Made by a program: the position numbers and the translations under genes. A stretch of DNA of 64,000 bases from Heligmosomoides polygyrus polygyrus (Eukaryota; Nematoda; Chromadorea; Rhabditida; Heligmosomidae). Positions within the stretch are counted from its first letter, which is position 1, and each line of letters starts with the position of its first letter. Positions 45,250 through 56,810 of this stretch are shown piece after piece. Location of the stretch: contig OX377202.1 in the NCBI GenBank assembly GCA_947396885.1, forward strand, positions 24,800,001 to 24,864,000, in the 5' to 3' direction. Under the pieces are notes generated by a model, which did not search any database, was not told the DNA's origin, and saw nothing but the letters and a program-made list of their open reading frames with translations.

Positions 45250-46304
45250 GTCTGAACGGTGAAGGTGAGTCACTCCAAGGTCTTTTCCACATTTAGCGGT
45301 GTTCCCCAGGGTGGGGTAGTACCCCCAGTCTTATTCCTGCTGTACACGTACGAACTCCCAAACAGCATTGCTAGCCTAGGGGTCAAATGTAAAATGTATG
45401 CTGATGATGTAAATATCTACAAAACTACCCGTACCACCGATGATTCAAAGGATCTTCAGACGGCGATCGATTTTATGAGCTCCTGGGCAGGTAGTGGGAA
45501 TTACCTCTCGCAACTGAGAAAACGCACCTTTTAGTGATTGGGTCTAAAAATCAAACTCATTCACCGACGTACAGGATTAATGGTCAGGCCTTAAAAGAAA
45601 AGTTGACGAAGTTCCGGATTTGGGCTTTGTTTTAGCGAGTGACCTATGTTTTTCAAAACACTGCCGGTGTTTTGAAAAACATAGGTCACTCGTTATAACA
45701 AAGCTGACAAAGCTCTTGGTGAAAGAAGCCAGTTTTCGCATTTATAACCTCTTCAGAGTTCTGAAATGCAGGCTTCTAGAGGTGTACATAAAGGCCTTTA
45801 AAACCTATGTACGACCTATCGTGGAAACCGGGACAACCGTGTTCAACCCCACTGAGAAGAGGGATATTGATCTCTTGGAAAGCATCCAAAACAGCTTCAC
45901 CAGGAAACTTATGATGAAATGTTTCTCGTCATAGGTTTCCTGGTGAATCCAAGAAGCTATCAATCAATCCAGATGATTTCACTGATGGGTCGCTGACGAA
46001 ATCGGTAAGAGGAAAGCTCAAACTTCGGGTCTTTGTCGCTAAATCACGAGTCAGGTCAGACTTCCTAACTTATAGGATTCTTAAGGAATCAAACTTGTTG
46101 CTTGGCAAGTAATGATGATTTGACGATGCTGCCTGCTCAAGCGTGTAGGAGGTTTGTTTGGTGATCCGGGAATTTCTTGATGACTGATATTATTGATGTT
46201 GCGCTGCTTGATTTATGGTTTTATATCCTTGTCACTGACGGTTTGTTGTTGTTTTTAACGCTGTTTACGCTAGACTTTTGTCTATGCCTTAATAAATAAA
46301 TAAA
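45250..46304 (+). pseudogene. 5'-truncated CR1 copy
   Basis: Begins in the RT B region (FSGVPQGGVVPPVLFLLYTY), then KMYADDVNIYK, LGFVLASDLCFSKHC, FRIYNLFRVLK and SIQNSFTRKLMMK across frameshifts. It ends in an AATAAATAAATAAATA tail (46291-46304). Compared with the CR1 at 24-28 kb, a foldback segment is inserted between the SKHC and RIYNLF codons. Confidence 0.85.
45636..45692. repeat. 26-bp perfect hairpin inside CR1 relic
   Basis: Arms 45636-45661 and 45667-45692 (core GACCTATGTTTTTCAAAACA) are perfect reverse complements around TGCCG. Pairing continues outward imperfectly to about 39 bp. The sequence duplicated is CR1 coding sequence (LASDLCFSKH). Confidence 0.92.
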
Positions 46305-46332
46305 TATATGGAGAGTATTCACCCTCAGTCAG

Positions 46333-46597
46333 TGTAAAAATGTGTTTATTCTTTGCCGGCCGTTAAACCCAAAGAGTAGGGGGCCCTTAAAGTCACAATG
46401 GAATACGGCGCATCACGAGTTTGGGGGTCTTGTACGCCCGCGATGCCGCTACCGGCAAGCGGCTCGGAGCGCAGTGGAAGTGGGGTTGCTTCATGCGGGA
46501 GAGGTCGTGGTTTGGTTATTCTGTGCTGCTGTGTTTTTGCATTTCGACTGACTGGTTGAGATTTTAAGCATTCGGACGTCTGTACCATTCACAAACG
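46333..46597. repeat. inverted repeat pair, left copy
   Basis: About 265 bp matching 47199-47461 in opposite orientation, including GGCGCATCACGAGTTTGGGG, TACGCCCGCGATGCC and CAAGCGGCTCGGAGCG. The CGGAGCGCAGTGGAAG segment followed by GTCGTGGTTTGGTT may be decayed Pol III A and B boxes, so a third tRNA-like SINE is possible. Confidence 0.7.
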
Positions 46598-47198
46598 TTT
46601 TTTTTTTTGCCTAATTTTCCAAATGAATGCTATGGCATTCAACATGATGATGTAGAAGTGTTCATCATCAGTGATACGCAGGCACAAAGAGCACGAAGCA
46701 ACACTGTGTACAATACGGGCAGTGTATAAAGGCTATAGGCTCCTCACACTCTGTTTCCATACACATGGACCAATGACCTTGGGAAAATCCATCCTGCTCG
46801 TACTTTCAAAGGAGACCAGGATCTCACGTCGCAGGTGGATCAAGTGAGAAACGCGTTAACCTAAACGGTGTCGATACACTCTTTCCCTCATATTTGTCTG
46901 TCATCTGGAAATCAGAGGTCTGCTGAAGGTTTTCTAGAACCTAACACCAGCAATGTCTGAAGATGCTCGAGTGGTGATCCACCTGCTCCCGCTGAAGTGT
47001 GCTCCCCCCCCCCCTTAGGCAAAGAACCTTCGAGGAAAGAAATCAAGCTGGCCGAACGGATGGCCAGTATACCAAAGGTCTTCTGAGCGCGTCATCTTGA
47101 AGTTGACGAAGACGATGTGGTTAAAAATCCGATCAGTAATAAACAAGACGCAAGAAAGGTACTCTCCACCGCGTATAGCTGGAAAAATGCGCAGAAAA

Positions 47199-47461
47199 CG
47201 TCTGAGAATGGTATAGACGTCAGAATCCCCCAAATCTCAACCAGTCAGTTGAAATGCTAAAATGCAGCAGCGCACAGGAACCGAACCCCGACCACCCTCG
47301 TTTGGAGCAACGTCACTTCCACCGCTCCGAGCCGCTTGCTAGCAGAGGCATCGCGGGCGTATAAGAACCCCAAACTCGTGATGCGCCGTATTTCTTTGTG
47401 ACTTCAAGGACCCCCTACTCCTTGGGTTTATCGATTTGGCAAAAATGAGCACATTTTTATA
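47199..47461. repeat. inverted repeat pair, right copy
   Basis: Partner of 46333-46597. On the minus strand it contains GTCGGGGTTCGGTTCCTG, a good B-box match, better preserved than in the left copy. The 600 nt between the two copies holds no recognised feature. Confidence 0.7.
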
Positions 47462-48900
47462 CCAATTGAAGGGTGAGGATTCTCTCCGTATATGACCCGC
47501 TCCCCCCCCCCCCCCTCCCGGTTCAGACATACGCTTCAGACCATTCCCTTGTAAGATTACTTTGGTCGGATGATCCAGATACGCCATTTTTTCGAACCCC
47601 AGATTTTCGGATTACTCAGGCAAAGATACTTTTTGATTGGTCGGATTTTGGGATGATTCAACATGAACGATTTTTCTTCGGGTCGGATATCGGATATCCA
47701 GTCGTCGGATAATGCAACAGTAATAGAAGCAGACAGGTTCTTCAGCATGGGGTGAATTAGAAGAGTACATTAGTTGTTAGAAGATTCAAGAAATCATTGC
47801 CAACGAAAACGAACAAACTCGTCAAAACTAGGATGAATAGGAAATATGTAGCCAAACATGAAGACATGGCACGCCCTATAATTTTTAATACTTGAATATC
47901 TTAATCTGGGAGTACAAAGTCCGCCGATTGCCGACTAGAAACCGCAAGCCATTTTAAAGGTGAAATGTGCACTCACTGTGGCTCCAGAGGTCTTTCCAAA
48001 ATGGGCCACTTGTTTGTTAGTGCAGCTCGAAAGCTGAAGGTGTTGTAGACTTTGTTCTTTAAAATACTACACAAGAAACCTACAACGTTTGAAGAATTCG
48101 ATGGGAAACTCAGGAGACAGAAAAACGGCTGTTACTTTCCCATCGGCAGTGTCATGTGAGAGCAATTTCGCTTTTTCTCTGCTGACGGCTAGTTATCATC
48201 GGCTGTGCAGAGAGATCTTCGTAGTGAAACTTACAAAGTGAAGAAGTGGCCGTCGTCTGCAAACTTTAAAAAAGGGACACATGAGCAAACGCATTCAAAT
48301 GAGTACTGTGCCTATGCAAGATAAGCAAACCGAGACCGCTGGTTCTTATTTCATCCTGAACAAGGAGAAGTAATGGAAGGAACTTTGTTTCCTAACGCCT
48401 AGTAGAATGCAACGACGTGCAGAAATCAGCCACATCGCCAGAGACACTATGGGAGCAGCATGTACGCGTGCTAGTTTCAGAATCGACAACGGAGCCGGTA
48501 GAAGTGGCAATTTATGAAGGACACTTCATTGTCTAATTATGCCAGAAATGCCGCACTGAAATGGTCGGAAAAACCGTAGTCCCATTAAACGCCCACTCAG
48601 TTCCCCCCACGTCATGCTAAATGAAGCTTTCATGTAAATTACGCCAACGAGATGACAGCCATAACGCCGAGGACTATGCTGAAATAGCAGGTCTAATTGA
48701 GCATAATGACGTTTGCGGCTAGCCTAAAGATTACTGGACATTAAAGCCTCGTTGCCGATTCCTGCTATCATTAAGAGGACACCTGCTTCGAGAAGTAAAC
48801 TTACAGAAATGAAAGGCAACGACTACTTCAGATATAGGTATATATACGAACTGGTTTTTTATATGATGGACCACCTTCCTCCCACTCAAGGAATTTCAAC
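47462..48900. other. stretch without a recognised gene
   Basis: A 14-C run (47502-47515) is followed by AT-rich sequence with GATTTTCGGATTA-type short repeats. No coding or repeat family was identified. Confidence 0.5.
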
Positions 48901-48904
48901 CTCA

Positions 48905-49455
48905 AACTTCCCACACTTGAGTGAGAAGCTCACTCGGCATGATCCCACTTGAGCAGCGACGAAAGACGTTCGACCTCATTCAACTCCACAAAATTATTGT
49001 TGGTGCGTGTGGGATCATGCCGAGTGAGCTTCTCACTATCATACCGTCTCTGAACAGGGGGCGACTTCGAAGCTCATTGTACCTAAAGCCAAGCTCAGTT
49101 GTAGAACAAACTTTTTTGTTAACAGAGCTGTGAGTAGTTACGTCAAATTCTCTAAAAACAAAATCATGCCCTCATCTATCAATGCGTTCAAAAACATGGT
49201 TAACAGATACCTCGGTTCCTGATGCACGCGCTCTCTCATCACAATTCTGCCACAGACTATTTGTTTTTATTTAAGGTCGTCTGTTCCTTGTTTCAAGTTT
49301 TCTTTTTTGCTACGATTTAGTCACCCACTTACTTGATGGAAGGTTACCAATGTGTTGTTCTCTCTTCTGTGTTTGACTAAGTTTTTATCTTCGCATGAGC
49401 TTATTCTCGTGCAATAAATAAATAAATAAATAAATAAATAAATATATATATATAT
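48905..49455 (+). pseudogene. 5'-truncated CR1 copy with inverted 5' end
   Basis: Encodes the C-terminal part of ORF2: LEQRRKTFDLIQLHKIIVG, GRLRSSLYLKPSSV, then NAFKNMVNRYLGS in a shifted frame, and ends in (AAAT)n plus (AT)n at 49420-49455. Just upstream of the first codons lies an inverted copy of sequence from 70-100 nt inside the element, so the 5' junction is a foldback. Confidence 0.8.
48920..49037. repeat. 29-bp perfect inverted repeat at a CR1 5' junction
   Basis: 48920-48948 and 49009-49037 are exact reverse complements (GTGAGAAGCTCACTCGGCAT core) separated by 60 nt. Confidence 0.93.
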
Positions 49456-50259
49456 GTGGGGTGTTTTCGTAGCTCAATTCTTCAACGGAAATGAATATAT
49501 ACTGTTCTAGCAGTTGTAACTTATCAAACAACTGTGTTTGAAGCGAAAGCTAAGTTCTGAACTGTTATTAGTATGTAGACCTATTAACATATTGACGAGA
49601 ATATGATCCACTGGCGGCTCATAACCATTCGCGCTGTTGTTTGTACTGTTGCAGTCGGTTTTTTGTAGATGGTTTTCCTTTCCCCTAATCACCTGTTGTA
49701 GGAAAATACCCAACAGGAATAAGCAAGAAAAATGCCGTTGCTTTTATCAGAAAAATAAAATCATCAAATTAAATAATTTTACCAGGAAGGAGACTAACTC
49801 GACAATCAAATCAATTTAGGTCAGCTATTTTTGCCCAAACTTCACCCAAAAACGTTGTTTGGGGAGCTGATCACGAATCTGACATCCATTTTTTGTATTA
49901 CGCTGGATTGCGGTATGTTACGGTAGGTACGGGTGACAAAGGTTTGATCGAATTTTTTTCGACCTTTCCTAGACCTCTGCAGTCCTGAAAGTGCAATAAT
50001 GCCGAAATCAGATTTACAATCAGAAAGGTAGGATCCAATATAAACGAACACCATAACTAAAGGATTCACACAAAAAGCAAAAAAGTGGTCTACGAGGGAC
50101 ATTATGACCCACCGGTGAGTCATAACGCGCGCGTGTAAGGTCGCGCGCGCCTCCCATCCGTCCGGCTTTCTGTCGCAAAACGCGTTGTCGTCAGTGTGTT
50201 AAAACTTCAGCTTTAAAGCCACTGTGATTGCAGTTTTCGAGAAATCTTGACCTTATAGA

Positions 50260-50512
50260 ACCTGTGGAAGGAGTGTCGTGGTGTCACCTACGTCGTGTTG
50301 AGAAGACGTGTCGCCAGTGTCACGCAGAGGGCGTCCCAGTTCCGAACATGTGTCATCGACGTCGTGAAAGCGAGCGTCCGTGTTCAGAAGAGCAGGTATC
50401 GACGTCGTTCAACAGGCGTCTGGGTTTAGCAGGCATGTCATGAATGTCGCGCAACGGACGTTCAGGTTGAGAAGAGGTGTCACCGATGTCGCTCGAGGGT
50501 TCGGGAAGCCTA
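50260..50512 (+). repeat. 42-bp minisatellite, about five units
   Basis: Units start at about 50301, 50343, 50386, 50428 and 50470. They share AGAAGA, TGTC, GAYGTCG, CGTC and a GGTT end, and are 42-43 bp each. A partial unit precedes them. The period is a multiple of three, but the frame has no other sign of being coding. Confidence 0.8.
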
Positions 50513-50604
50513 ATGATAAGCTCTCATATCGAACGCCCGAAGCGATGAGTCGATATGGGAGCCTAACATTAGGCTTCGCTCAGGGTGAGCGATGATATTA
50601 CATA

Positions 50605-50935
50605 GGCCAAAGAGGGAACCAGGTGAAGGGAGACCGATGAGGAAGGTACCAGTAATGAGGAGCGGTGAATGGGGGAGGGGTCCAGTGAAGGGGGACCGGA
50701 ACAGGGTTAATGAACAAAAGGGGGACCATTGTAGGTGGGACCAGTAATGGGATCGGTGGAGGATAGGGGAACCAGTGAAAAGGGGACCAGTAAATTGAGG
50801 TCCAGTGAAGGTGTAGTAGGGACCGACGAAGTGGAAGGGGGACCGGTGAAGGGTGAACCGGAAAAGGGCTGACAATAAAGAGGAACTAGTAATAAGGGAG
50901 CAGTTAAGGGGGTCCAGTGAAGGTGGGGGACCTGT
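50605..50935 (+). repeat. purine-rich minisatellite (GGGGGACCRGTGAA-like)
   Basis: About 330 nt of irregular repeats of GGGGACCAGTGAA, GGTCCAGTGAAGG and variants, starting about 90 nt after the 42-bp array. Strong strand asymmetry: purines on plus. Apparent SPFTGP-type peptides on the minus strand come from the repeat. Confidence 0.85.
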
Positions 50936-51270
50936 TTTGCCCTATTCCGCTATATCATTCTATATAGCAAAACCAGTTTTTTTTTTACTGTAATGAATGA
51001 GAGAAGCCCTAAAGAGAACAAGAAGACGGTCGGGGTGTTCTATTCTCCGGATTTGGGGCGAAGCCCCCAACCAGACGCTTGGTGGCCGGCGGGCCGTTGA
51101 ACGCCTGGTGTGCTTATACGACACGAACATAGTCATGCATTAGATGAGCAATGTTACATTAGCAAAAGCTATTACTAATACTGATAGTACTAATAGCTTA
51201 CTAATAGCTCACATGTACAATAAACATAATGACAGCAAACTTAACATAACTAACATATCTATATCTATCT

Positions 51271-51324
51271 AGAGTGAATATTAGAATCTATCTATGTAGA
51301 TAGATAGATTCTAATATTCACTCT
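51271..51324. repeat. 25-bp perfect hairpin, 4-nt loop
   Basis: 51271-51295 and 51300-51324 are exact reverse complements (AGAGTGAATATTAGAATCTA core) around GTAG. The CACTCTCCTATT end is partly repeated just after. Confidence 0.93.
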
Positions 51325-51805
51325 CCTATTCTATCATTCACTCTCCTATTCGTGGTCAGGGATGCATCAAAAAATGACGTGGGGTCAGAATCCTAAAGAT
51401 CACAGCCATGTTAACTAGCGAAATGCGACACTAGTTATGAGCGGTATTGTAATTCTCTTCGGCCACGGAGGCAAGATACCATAGGTTGATTAGCCATATC
51501 CCAGGTATGAAAAAAGCGATGGAAACAGGTTTCAAGGCATCTCAAAGAATATTTTCCTAGTGAAGTTATTCTCTACGCTTTCCAGGACAGCAATGTGCCT
51601 CTTTTTGAATGAACTAATCACGAAGAACCGCTATTTGAAATCGATCTAACAGAAGTTTGTTAAGCGCGAAGAAGTGCAAGCGAATCCTTGAATTAAGAAG
51701 CTCAAGCAAGCTGTACAATAGAATGATTCGCCATTTTAACATTACACGTACAATAACTTACAACATTAACACGATTTCGCTTTTTAGTGTGAACCAAAGC
51801 TCAGG

Positions 51806-52160
51806 TCACTAGATACACATGTGGAAACCTACCGGCGTTGTTACGTGTATCAAATCTACTTCAGCGGGGCTATAGGTTGGTAAATGGAGCTGAACTTTTG
51901 TCTGTATGACAAAACAGAGCGCTTTTTCTGCAGACAAAAGAAGCTCCCAAGATGGTGCCCAAATTTTTATTGCGGATTGGATTTTATGAAATGGCTCACG
52001 CCCGTCCACTTCACTGTAATCTTTTAGATCGCCCGCATATATTTTGCAGGTGACCACTAACCTACTGATAGTTTCAGGAAGTTCCTAGGTACACAGAAGA
52101 AGCAGAAAAGGTGACAGGACACTACCTTGAGGAACACCACTACGTGAACACTGCAGTGAG
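51806..52160 (-). pseudogene. CR1 reverse transcriptase fragment
   Basis: Minus strand: SGVPQGSVLSP (52130s), then CKIYAGDLKDY where CR1 has YADDLK (the first catalytic Asp is Gly here), and WELLLSAEKALCFVI. Frameshifted and short, with no tail visible. Confidence 0.7.
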
Positions 52161-52229
52161 CACTGTTTTTATTTCAGCCTCACATGTTCTTCCACAATTA
52201 AAACATTTAGTCTACGATACCATCACGGG

Positions 52230-52535
52230 GGGGGGGGGTGTAGTGCAGTCGGAGGAGGTGCCGGCTGTCGCGAGCACCCAATTCCAGGTTCCTGGTCGGG
52301 ATTTCCCGCCTTGGCCAACCAAGCCTTCCATCCCTCAAAAACGGTGAATTGGTTACAGACTTGTCTGGAAAGGATAAAGCGCTGGCGTTTTCAGATTCTA
52401 GCACCGAAAGTCATTGTGTGACCAATTACGCACTCAACCCTCAAAGCGCCTCCAAGACCTCCCGTAGAAGTAAATGGGTGGGGCATCCAAGAAGGATTTG
52501 AGTGAGGACGTTCTTTATCGTTTTCCACTAACATT
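52230..52535 (+). mobile_element. SINE family 1 copy preceded by a 12-G run
   Basis: Head TGTAGTGCAGTCGGAGGAGG after a G12 tract (52227-52238); B box degraded (CCTGGTCGGGATTTCCC). The body has AACCAAGCCTTCCATCCCTC, AGACTTGTCTGGAAAGGATA and AAAGCGCCTCCAAGACC, with a CTTTATCG tail. Confidence 0.8.
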
Positions 52536-53129
52536 GGATAAGCACCAATTTTTCCCATCTTGCATAGCAACTCATTAACTGAAACTTTGTAGACTAATTA
52601 GCTGATTAAGTGTTGAAAAATAATTACATACATTATAATTGAGAGGTGTAGAGTATGCAGTGGACAATGGAACAACGAACGCTTAATGGACAAGTGAGTT
52701 CGACCTTAGAGAACTCTGCTTCCTACACTGAGCCTGACAGAACTCTCCTCTCTGTTAACAACAGTGGGAATCTCTCATGAAGAAAAAGTGAAAGCCAAAA
52801 CACCATTGATGGCGAGCACGCATAGAACGTTTCGGACCCTTCCTAGTTGTCAGAGTTCTTCAAGCAGATTGTGAAGCATATCAAAGCAGATCCTGGTGAG
52901 GTGGGGACCATAGGATGGCAAATCTTTCGGAGCAGATATCATTTTGAAAAATTTCAATAGAGCAAAGAATAGGTACGCAAACATGTGACGCGATGAATAT
53001 TTAGGAGGTGATTACTCACAATGTTTGCTTGAATTCCAACGCTAGAAGCCAAGGATTTTCTTCCAATAGCGCCATTTTTTGTGCGTATCTATCTATCCGT
53101 GCTATAATTTTTCAAGTTCTATTTTGCAC

Positions 53130-54295
53130 CAGTTACGATTTTTCTCAAGATGTCAAACCATTGCACTGCGATTTTGGAGCACCATCGTCAAGGAGAGCAG
53201 AAATGCGACATCGTTGGCCTGTTCGGTCAACTGTCTCCAAAGAAACTTGTCGATGTAAGGAGCTTGGCTATGAAGGTGGCCGTCTAGGACAAGGAAGAAA
53301 ACGCCCTATGAATACGCCGCAGATCCGGAATATCATCGAGAAGCGAGAAATCCCAAATCCGGGGAGCTCTTTAGAAAAATCGCTCGTGATGTCGGTGTCA
53401 GCCTCACATCGGTGCATCGAATAGCAAGAAACAAATGAGAACTCAAGCCCACAAGTTCCATAAAGTCCAGCTGCTGGATGTCCAGCTGATGAGTTCCATA
53501 GAGTCCAGCTGATGGACAAGAGTAAGCGCGAACGGCTACATTGATGAGAACAGCTCAAGCTGCGAGCCGCAGGTGGGAACGTTCACTTTTCACGGACGAG
53601 AAAATGTTCCCTGTGGAGTAGGCTCACAACTCCAAAACCGGCAGTATCTTATCTGGAGAGGCTCCAGCCACCAATGCCAACGCCAAGCATTGTCAAAATG
53701 CGCAGGCTGTCATGGTTGGGGAGGAATTTATAGCAACGGAAAGACCTCTTGGTTTTTGTGGACGAAGAAGTAAAGGGTAAATGAAGATGTGTACCGACGG
53801 GACATCTTCGAGGCTGTTGTACTTTGCTGGTTCCAGTAGCACTTCAGCAATGCGCAGGGGACGTTTCAACAAGACTCAATCCCTGAATACAGGGCGAAAA
53901 GCAGCAAGCATGGTGCAATGCCAATTTTCCGGACTTCATCATGTCTGCGGAATGGCCACCGCAATCCTCGCATCTGAATGAGACGGACACCAGCGCGTGG
54001 TCCATTTTGAAGGCCAGGGTCCGTGCAAAGCAACACCGCAACCCGGAGGCCGAGAAAGAATCTCTGCGTCGCGAGTGGGAACGACTATCTCCAGATGACC
54101 TGCGGCCCATCGCCAAAGACTTCACCAAACGTTTTGACTTCTGTATTCGCGCCAAAGGGGCCACCTCGAATCCGGTCGAATATGGTGTTACCTAGTGTCT
54201 ATGTTGATGTTGTTTATGTATTAATTAGTAAATTGTCAGTTGTTTCAGAGTTATAATTTTAAAAAATCTTCATCACGTTATTTTGGATCACCCTG
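53130..54295 (+). pseudogene. maT-like (Tc1/mariner) transposon relic
   Basis: Broken frames show an N-terminal RKIARDVGVSLTSVHRIAR helix-turn-helix, LFTDEK-like HFSRTRKCS/TFHGRENVP around the first Asp, AVMVWGGI-like CHGWGGIYSNGK, TFQQDS and finally SAEWPPQSSHLNETDTSAW, where SPDLN..D is expected. The C-terminus ILKARVRAKQHRNPEAEKES is typical of the group. The 3' end has a terminal repeat (CATCACGTTATTTTGGATCA ... CCCTG, 54271-54295) followed by TA. The matching 5' end was not found. Confidence 0.75.
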
Positions 54296-54499
54296 TATCT
54301 ACCAGTAAGCCGCCTCGTACGGACTTCTTTCAAACTAGCACTATAAATACCGAACCGATACCAGTCGCAGGCAGAATACTTGAGTTACCCCTAACTAGGT
54401 GGTGAACCATATAATTTTCGGTGAGAAGGGAGAAGCTCGGCTATAAAATCTGCCCTTCCTGAGGTGAACATACGTGCGTTAATGAGTCATGTAGGAGTT

Positions 54500-54852
54500 T
54501 TTGTGGGGATGGGGACGAGGGTGTCCAATCCAGTAATGAAAACGAATATAAGTCTTCTGGAAAGCATTCGGAATAGTTTCGCTAGAAAGCTCGTGACAAG
54601 ATGCTTCTGATTGGAATACAATATCATTCCAAGAAGCCCACAGAACTCTTCTGGCCTGCTTTCCGGAGTAATAAAGAAAAAATTGCCGCGTTTATAATAA
54701 TGTATAAAATTCTTGCTGAAAAGCTATTCATAAATTCAATGGATTTCTTCGACGGATATCGGAAAGGTCTGTAAGAGATAAGCTGAAACCTCAGGCACGG
54801 AAACTCATCTCTGTCTCTAATGCTAAAGATTGTGTAGTGTCTACGATGTAGA

Positions 54853-54891
<39 letters not shown>

Positions 54892-54893
54892 AT
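54500..54893 (+). pseudogene. CR1 3' fragment
   Basis: LLESIRNSFARKLVTRCF matches the C-terminal RT region of the other CR1 copies; decayed sequence follows. It ends in a long (AAAT)n tail at 54851-54893. Confidence 0.75.
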
Positions 54894-54899
54894 CTTCGA

Positions 54900-56550
54900 A
54901 CTTTTAATTGGTATTTTAACAAGCTTTAAAAGCAATACAACGTATTCCAGATCAAGATCTTCGACAAAAACATCGGCCTGGAAAGAGAGAAGCGGAAAAG
55001 GGTACTGCATCTCCAAAGCAAACGGGCTTCGAAGTCGTCATGAAATGTGAAGAGATAGGCATCGTGCTAGTGACTGAAGTGTTAAAAAGAAGTGAAACGC
55101 TTTAAAAGCCATCAAGATCGTTGAAAAGATAGGGAAGTAAACAAAGAGCGTCCGACTCCACGCTGGCCTTTTGGACTCCGCCGCTCTTCCTCGGCAAAAT
55201 TCTGCCTCAGAAACCCTTGGATAGCTTGATGAGCATGCCATCAAGGTCCTATATCGAGAAATAGGAACTACAACGTTTGGAACGGGTCTCCAATTTCAAT
55301 ATGTCCGAGATTCATAAAAACTGTCGTTTGGTCGTCGACCTTAGTTGTGCCGCTCACGAATGTATGTATACGCACTGCTAGCGCTTGTTGGACAAAAATC
55401 GCTCCGACTGTACTTGGCAGTATGTCACAGATGCACATGGCCTCTAGGCGGAAGAGGTTCTAACGAATAGGGTCGAAAGGTACGGGTTGAAAGATACGGG
55501 TTTTATGACAAGTGGAAAGTTTTTTCACAATGTAGAATTAGGACAGGAGTTCTTGGGAGAGGTTCCTCAGCAACTCTGACACTTTTATTGTTCCACACAC
55601 GAAAATTCGCTTCATCTTTCTGCTTGCTTCACGAAATGATCGACTCCTGTGCTAGTGCTGCCAGCCGTGGTTGCCAAGGAATATTTCACCGGATGAATGA
55701 CAGTCCTCCTCCTCAACTTCCCTTCAACTAAATAGCCGACATTCACTTGTTGCATAGTAAATCTTAGACAAGTTGTCTAGTGAGTTTTGCGAACGCTTAG
55801 ACACTTGCATAGAAGGTGCAACGTATAGAGGGCTCACTGACCACGGGTGCAGCATAATTGGATTTTTGGATTTGGACTTTAGGTTCGACTGCCGGCTACC
55901 GCAACAAAGACTTTCAACGGCCCATCGGTGGCTGACTCACCTGAGTGGAAAAATATGTCTGACCTTTGCATAACGAAATCCCGCAAGACATTGCACATGA
56001 AATTCAGATCCACAAGGACTTCCATTTTATTCCGCGGAAGTACATATAATGCGTGGCGATGGATTCTAGCCGCTAATGTACAGAATGTTTGCTAAACAAT
56101 TACTCAAAAGCCTGACCCACGATGAATTGCGGTCTTAAATTTGTCCACTATTTCTGCTCGTTCTTTTTTGTAATAAAAAAATGCCTAAAATTTTGTAAGA
56201 AATATAAAGAAAAGAGCATTATAGTAGAAAACAAATAAAATTGTTCATTTGACCACACTCTTCTGACGAATAGAAACGGTCGCTTTCTGCAGCCATCATG
56301 GCCAATCATGCAACAGAAAAAGCATGTTCTGAGATTTTTTCATATTCTGCATATAAAAGAAAAGAGTGATGGGAATAGAAACTAGGAGTTGGATAAGACG
56401 GAGGATGCGACAAGGAAAATATGTACAACAGAAGGAGACTGGGAGAAACAAAGAGTAGAGAAGGAGAACAGTAGAAAAAAGCAGAGACAAATGTTGAGAA
56501 TAAAATGGTTTTTATATTATTAATATGGTTAATATTTGAGAATAGTATTA
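54900..56550. other. stretch without a recognised gene
   Basis: No domain-bearing frame, no repeat family recognised. Confidence 0.5.
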
Positions 56551-56557
56551 CTATTTA

Positions 56558-56810
56558 GGGAGAATAGTAGTGCAGTGGAACGAGGCACCGGCCGACGCGT
56601 GCAGCATTTATCAGGTCCTAGTCCGGTGTTCCCTCCCTTCCATCCCTCTGAGATTGGAGAAATGAGGCCAGACTTCCTTGAGAGATAAAAATAGCTGATC
56701 TGTTTATTGACTAGTCGCCGTAGGTCGTCGTTTAAAGTCAAAACGAATTCAAACTGCCTTCACGGTGTCCTGAAGATGTGGAATGTGTGACGCATCTCGT
56801 CTAGGCATTG
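56558..56810 (+). mobile_element. SINE family 1 copy, diverged
   Basis: AATAGTAGTGCAGTGGAACG (decayed A box), CTTCCATCCCTCTGAG, AAACTGCCTTCACGGTGTCC and GAATGTGTGACGCATC line up in order with the family. Confidence 0.6.

Noticed and set aside
54848..54893. Independent (AAAT)n microsatellites at 46.3, 49.4, 54.9 and 58.2 kb
   Set aside because: Each directly follows CR1 RT sequence in the same orientation, so they are element tails rather than free microsatellites.
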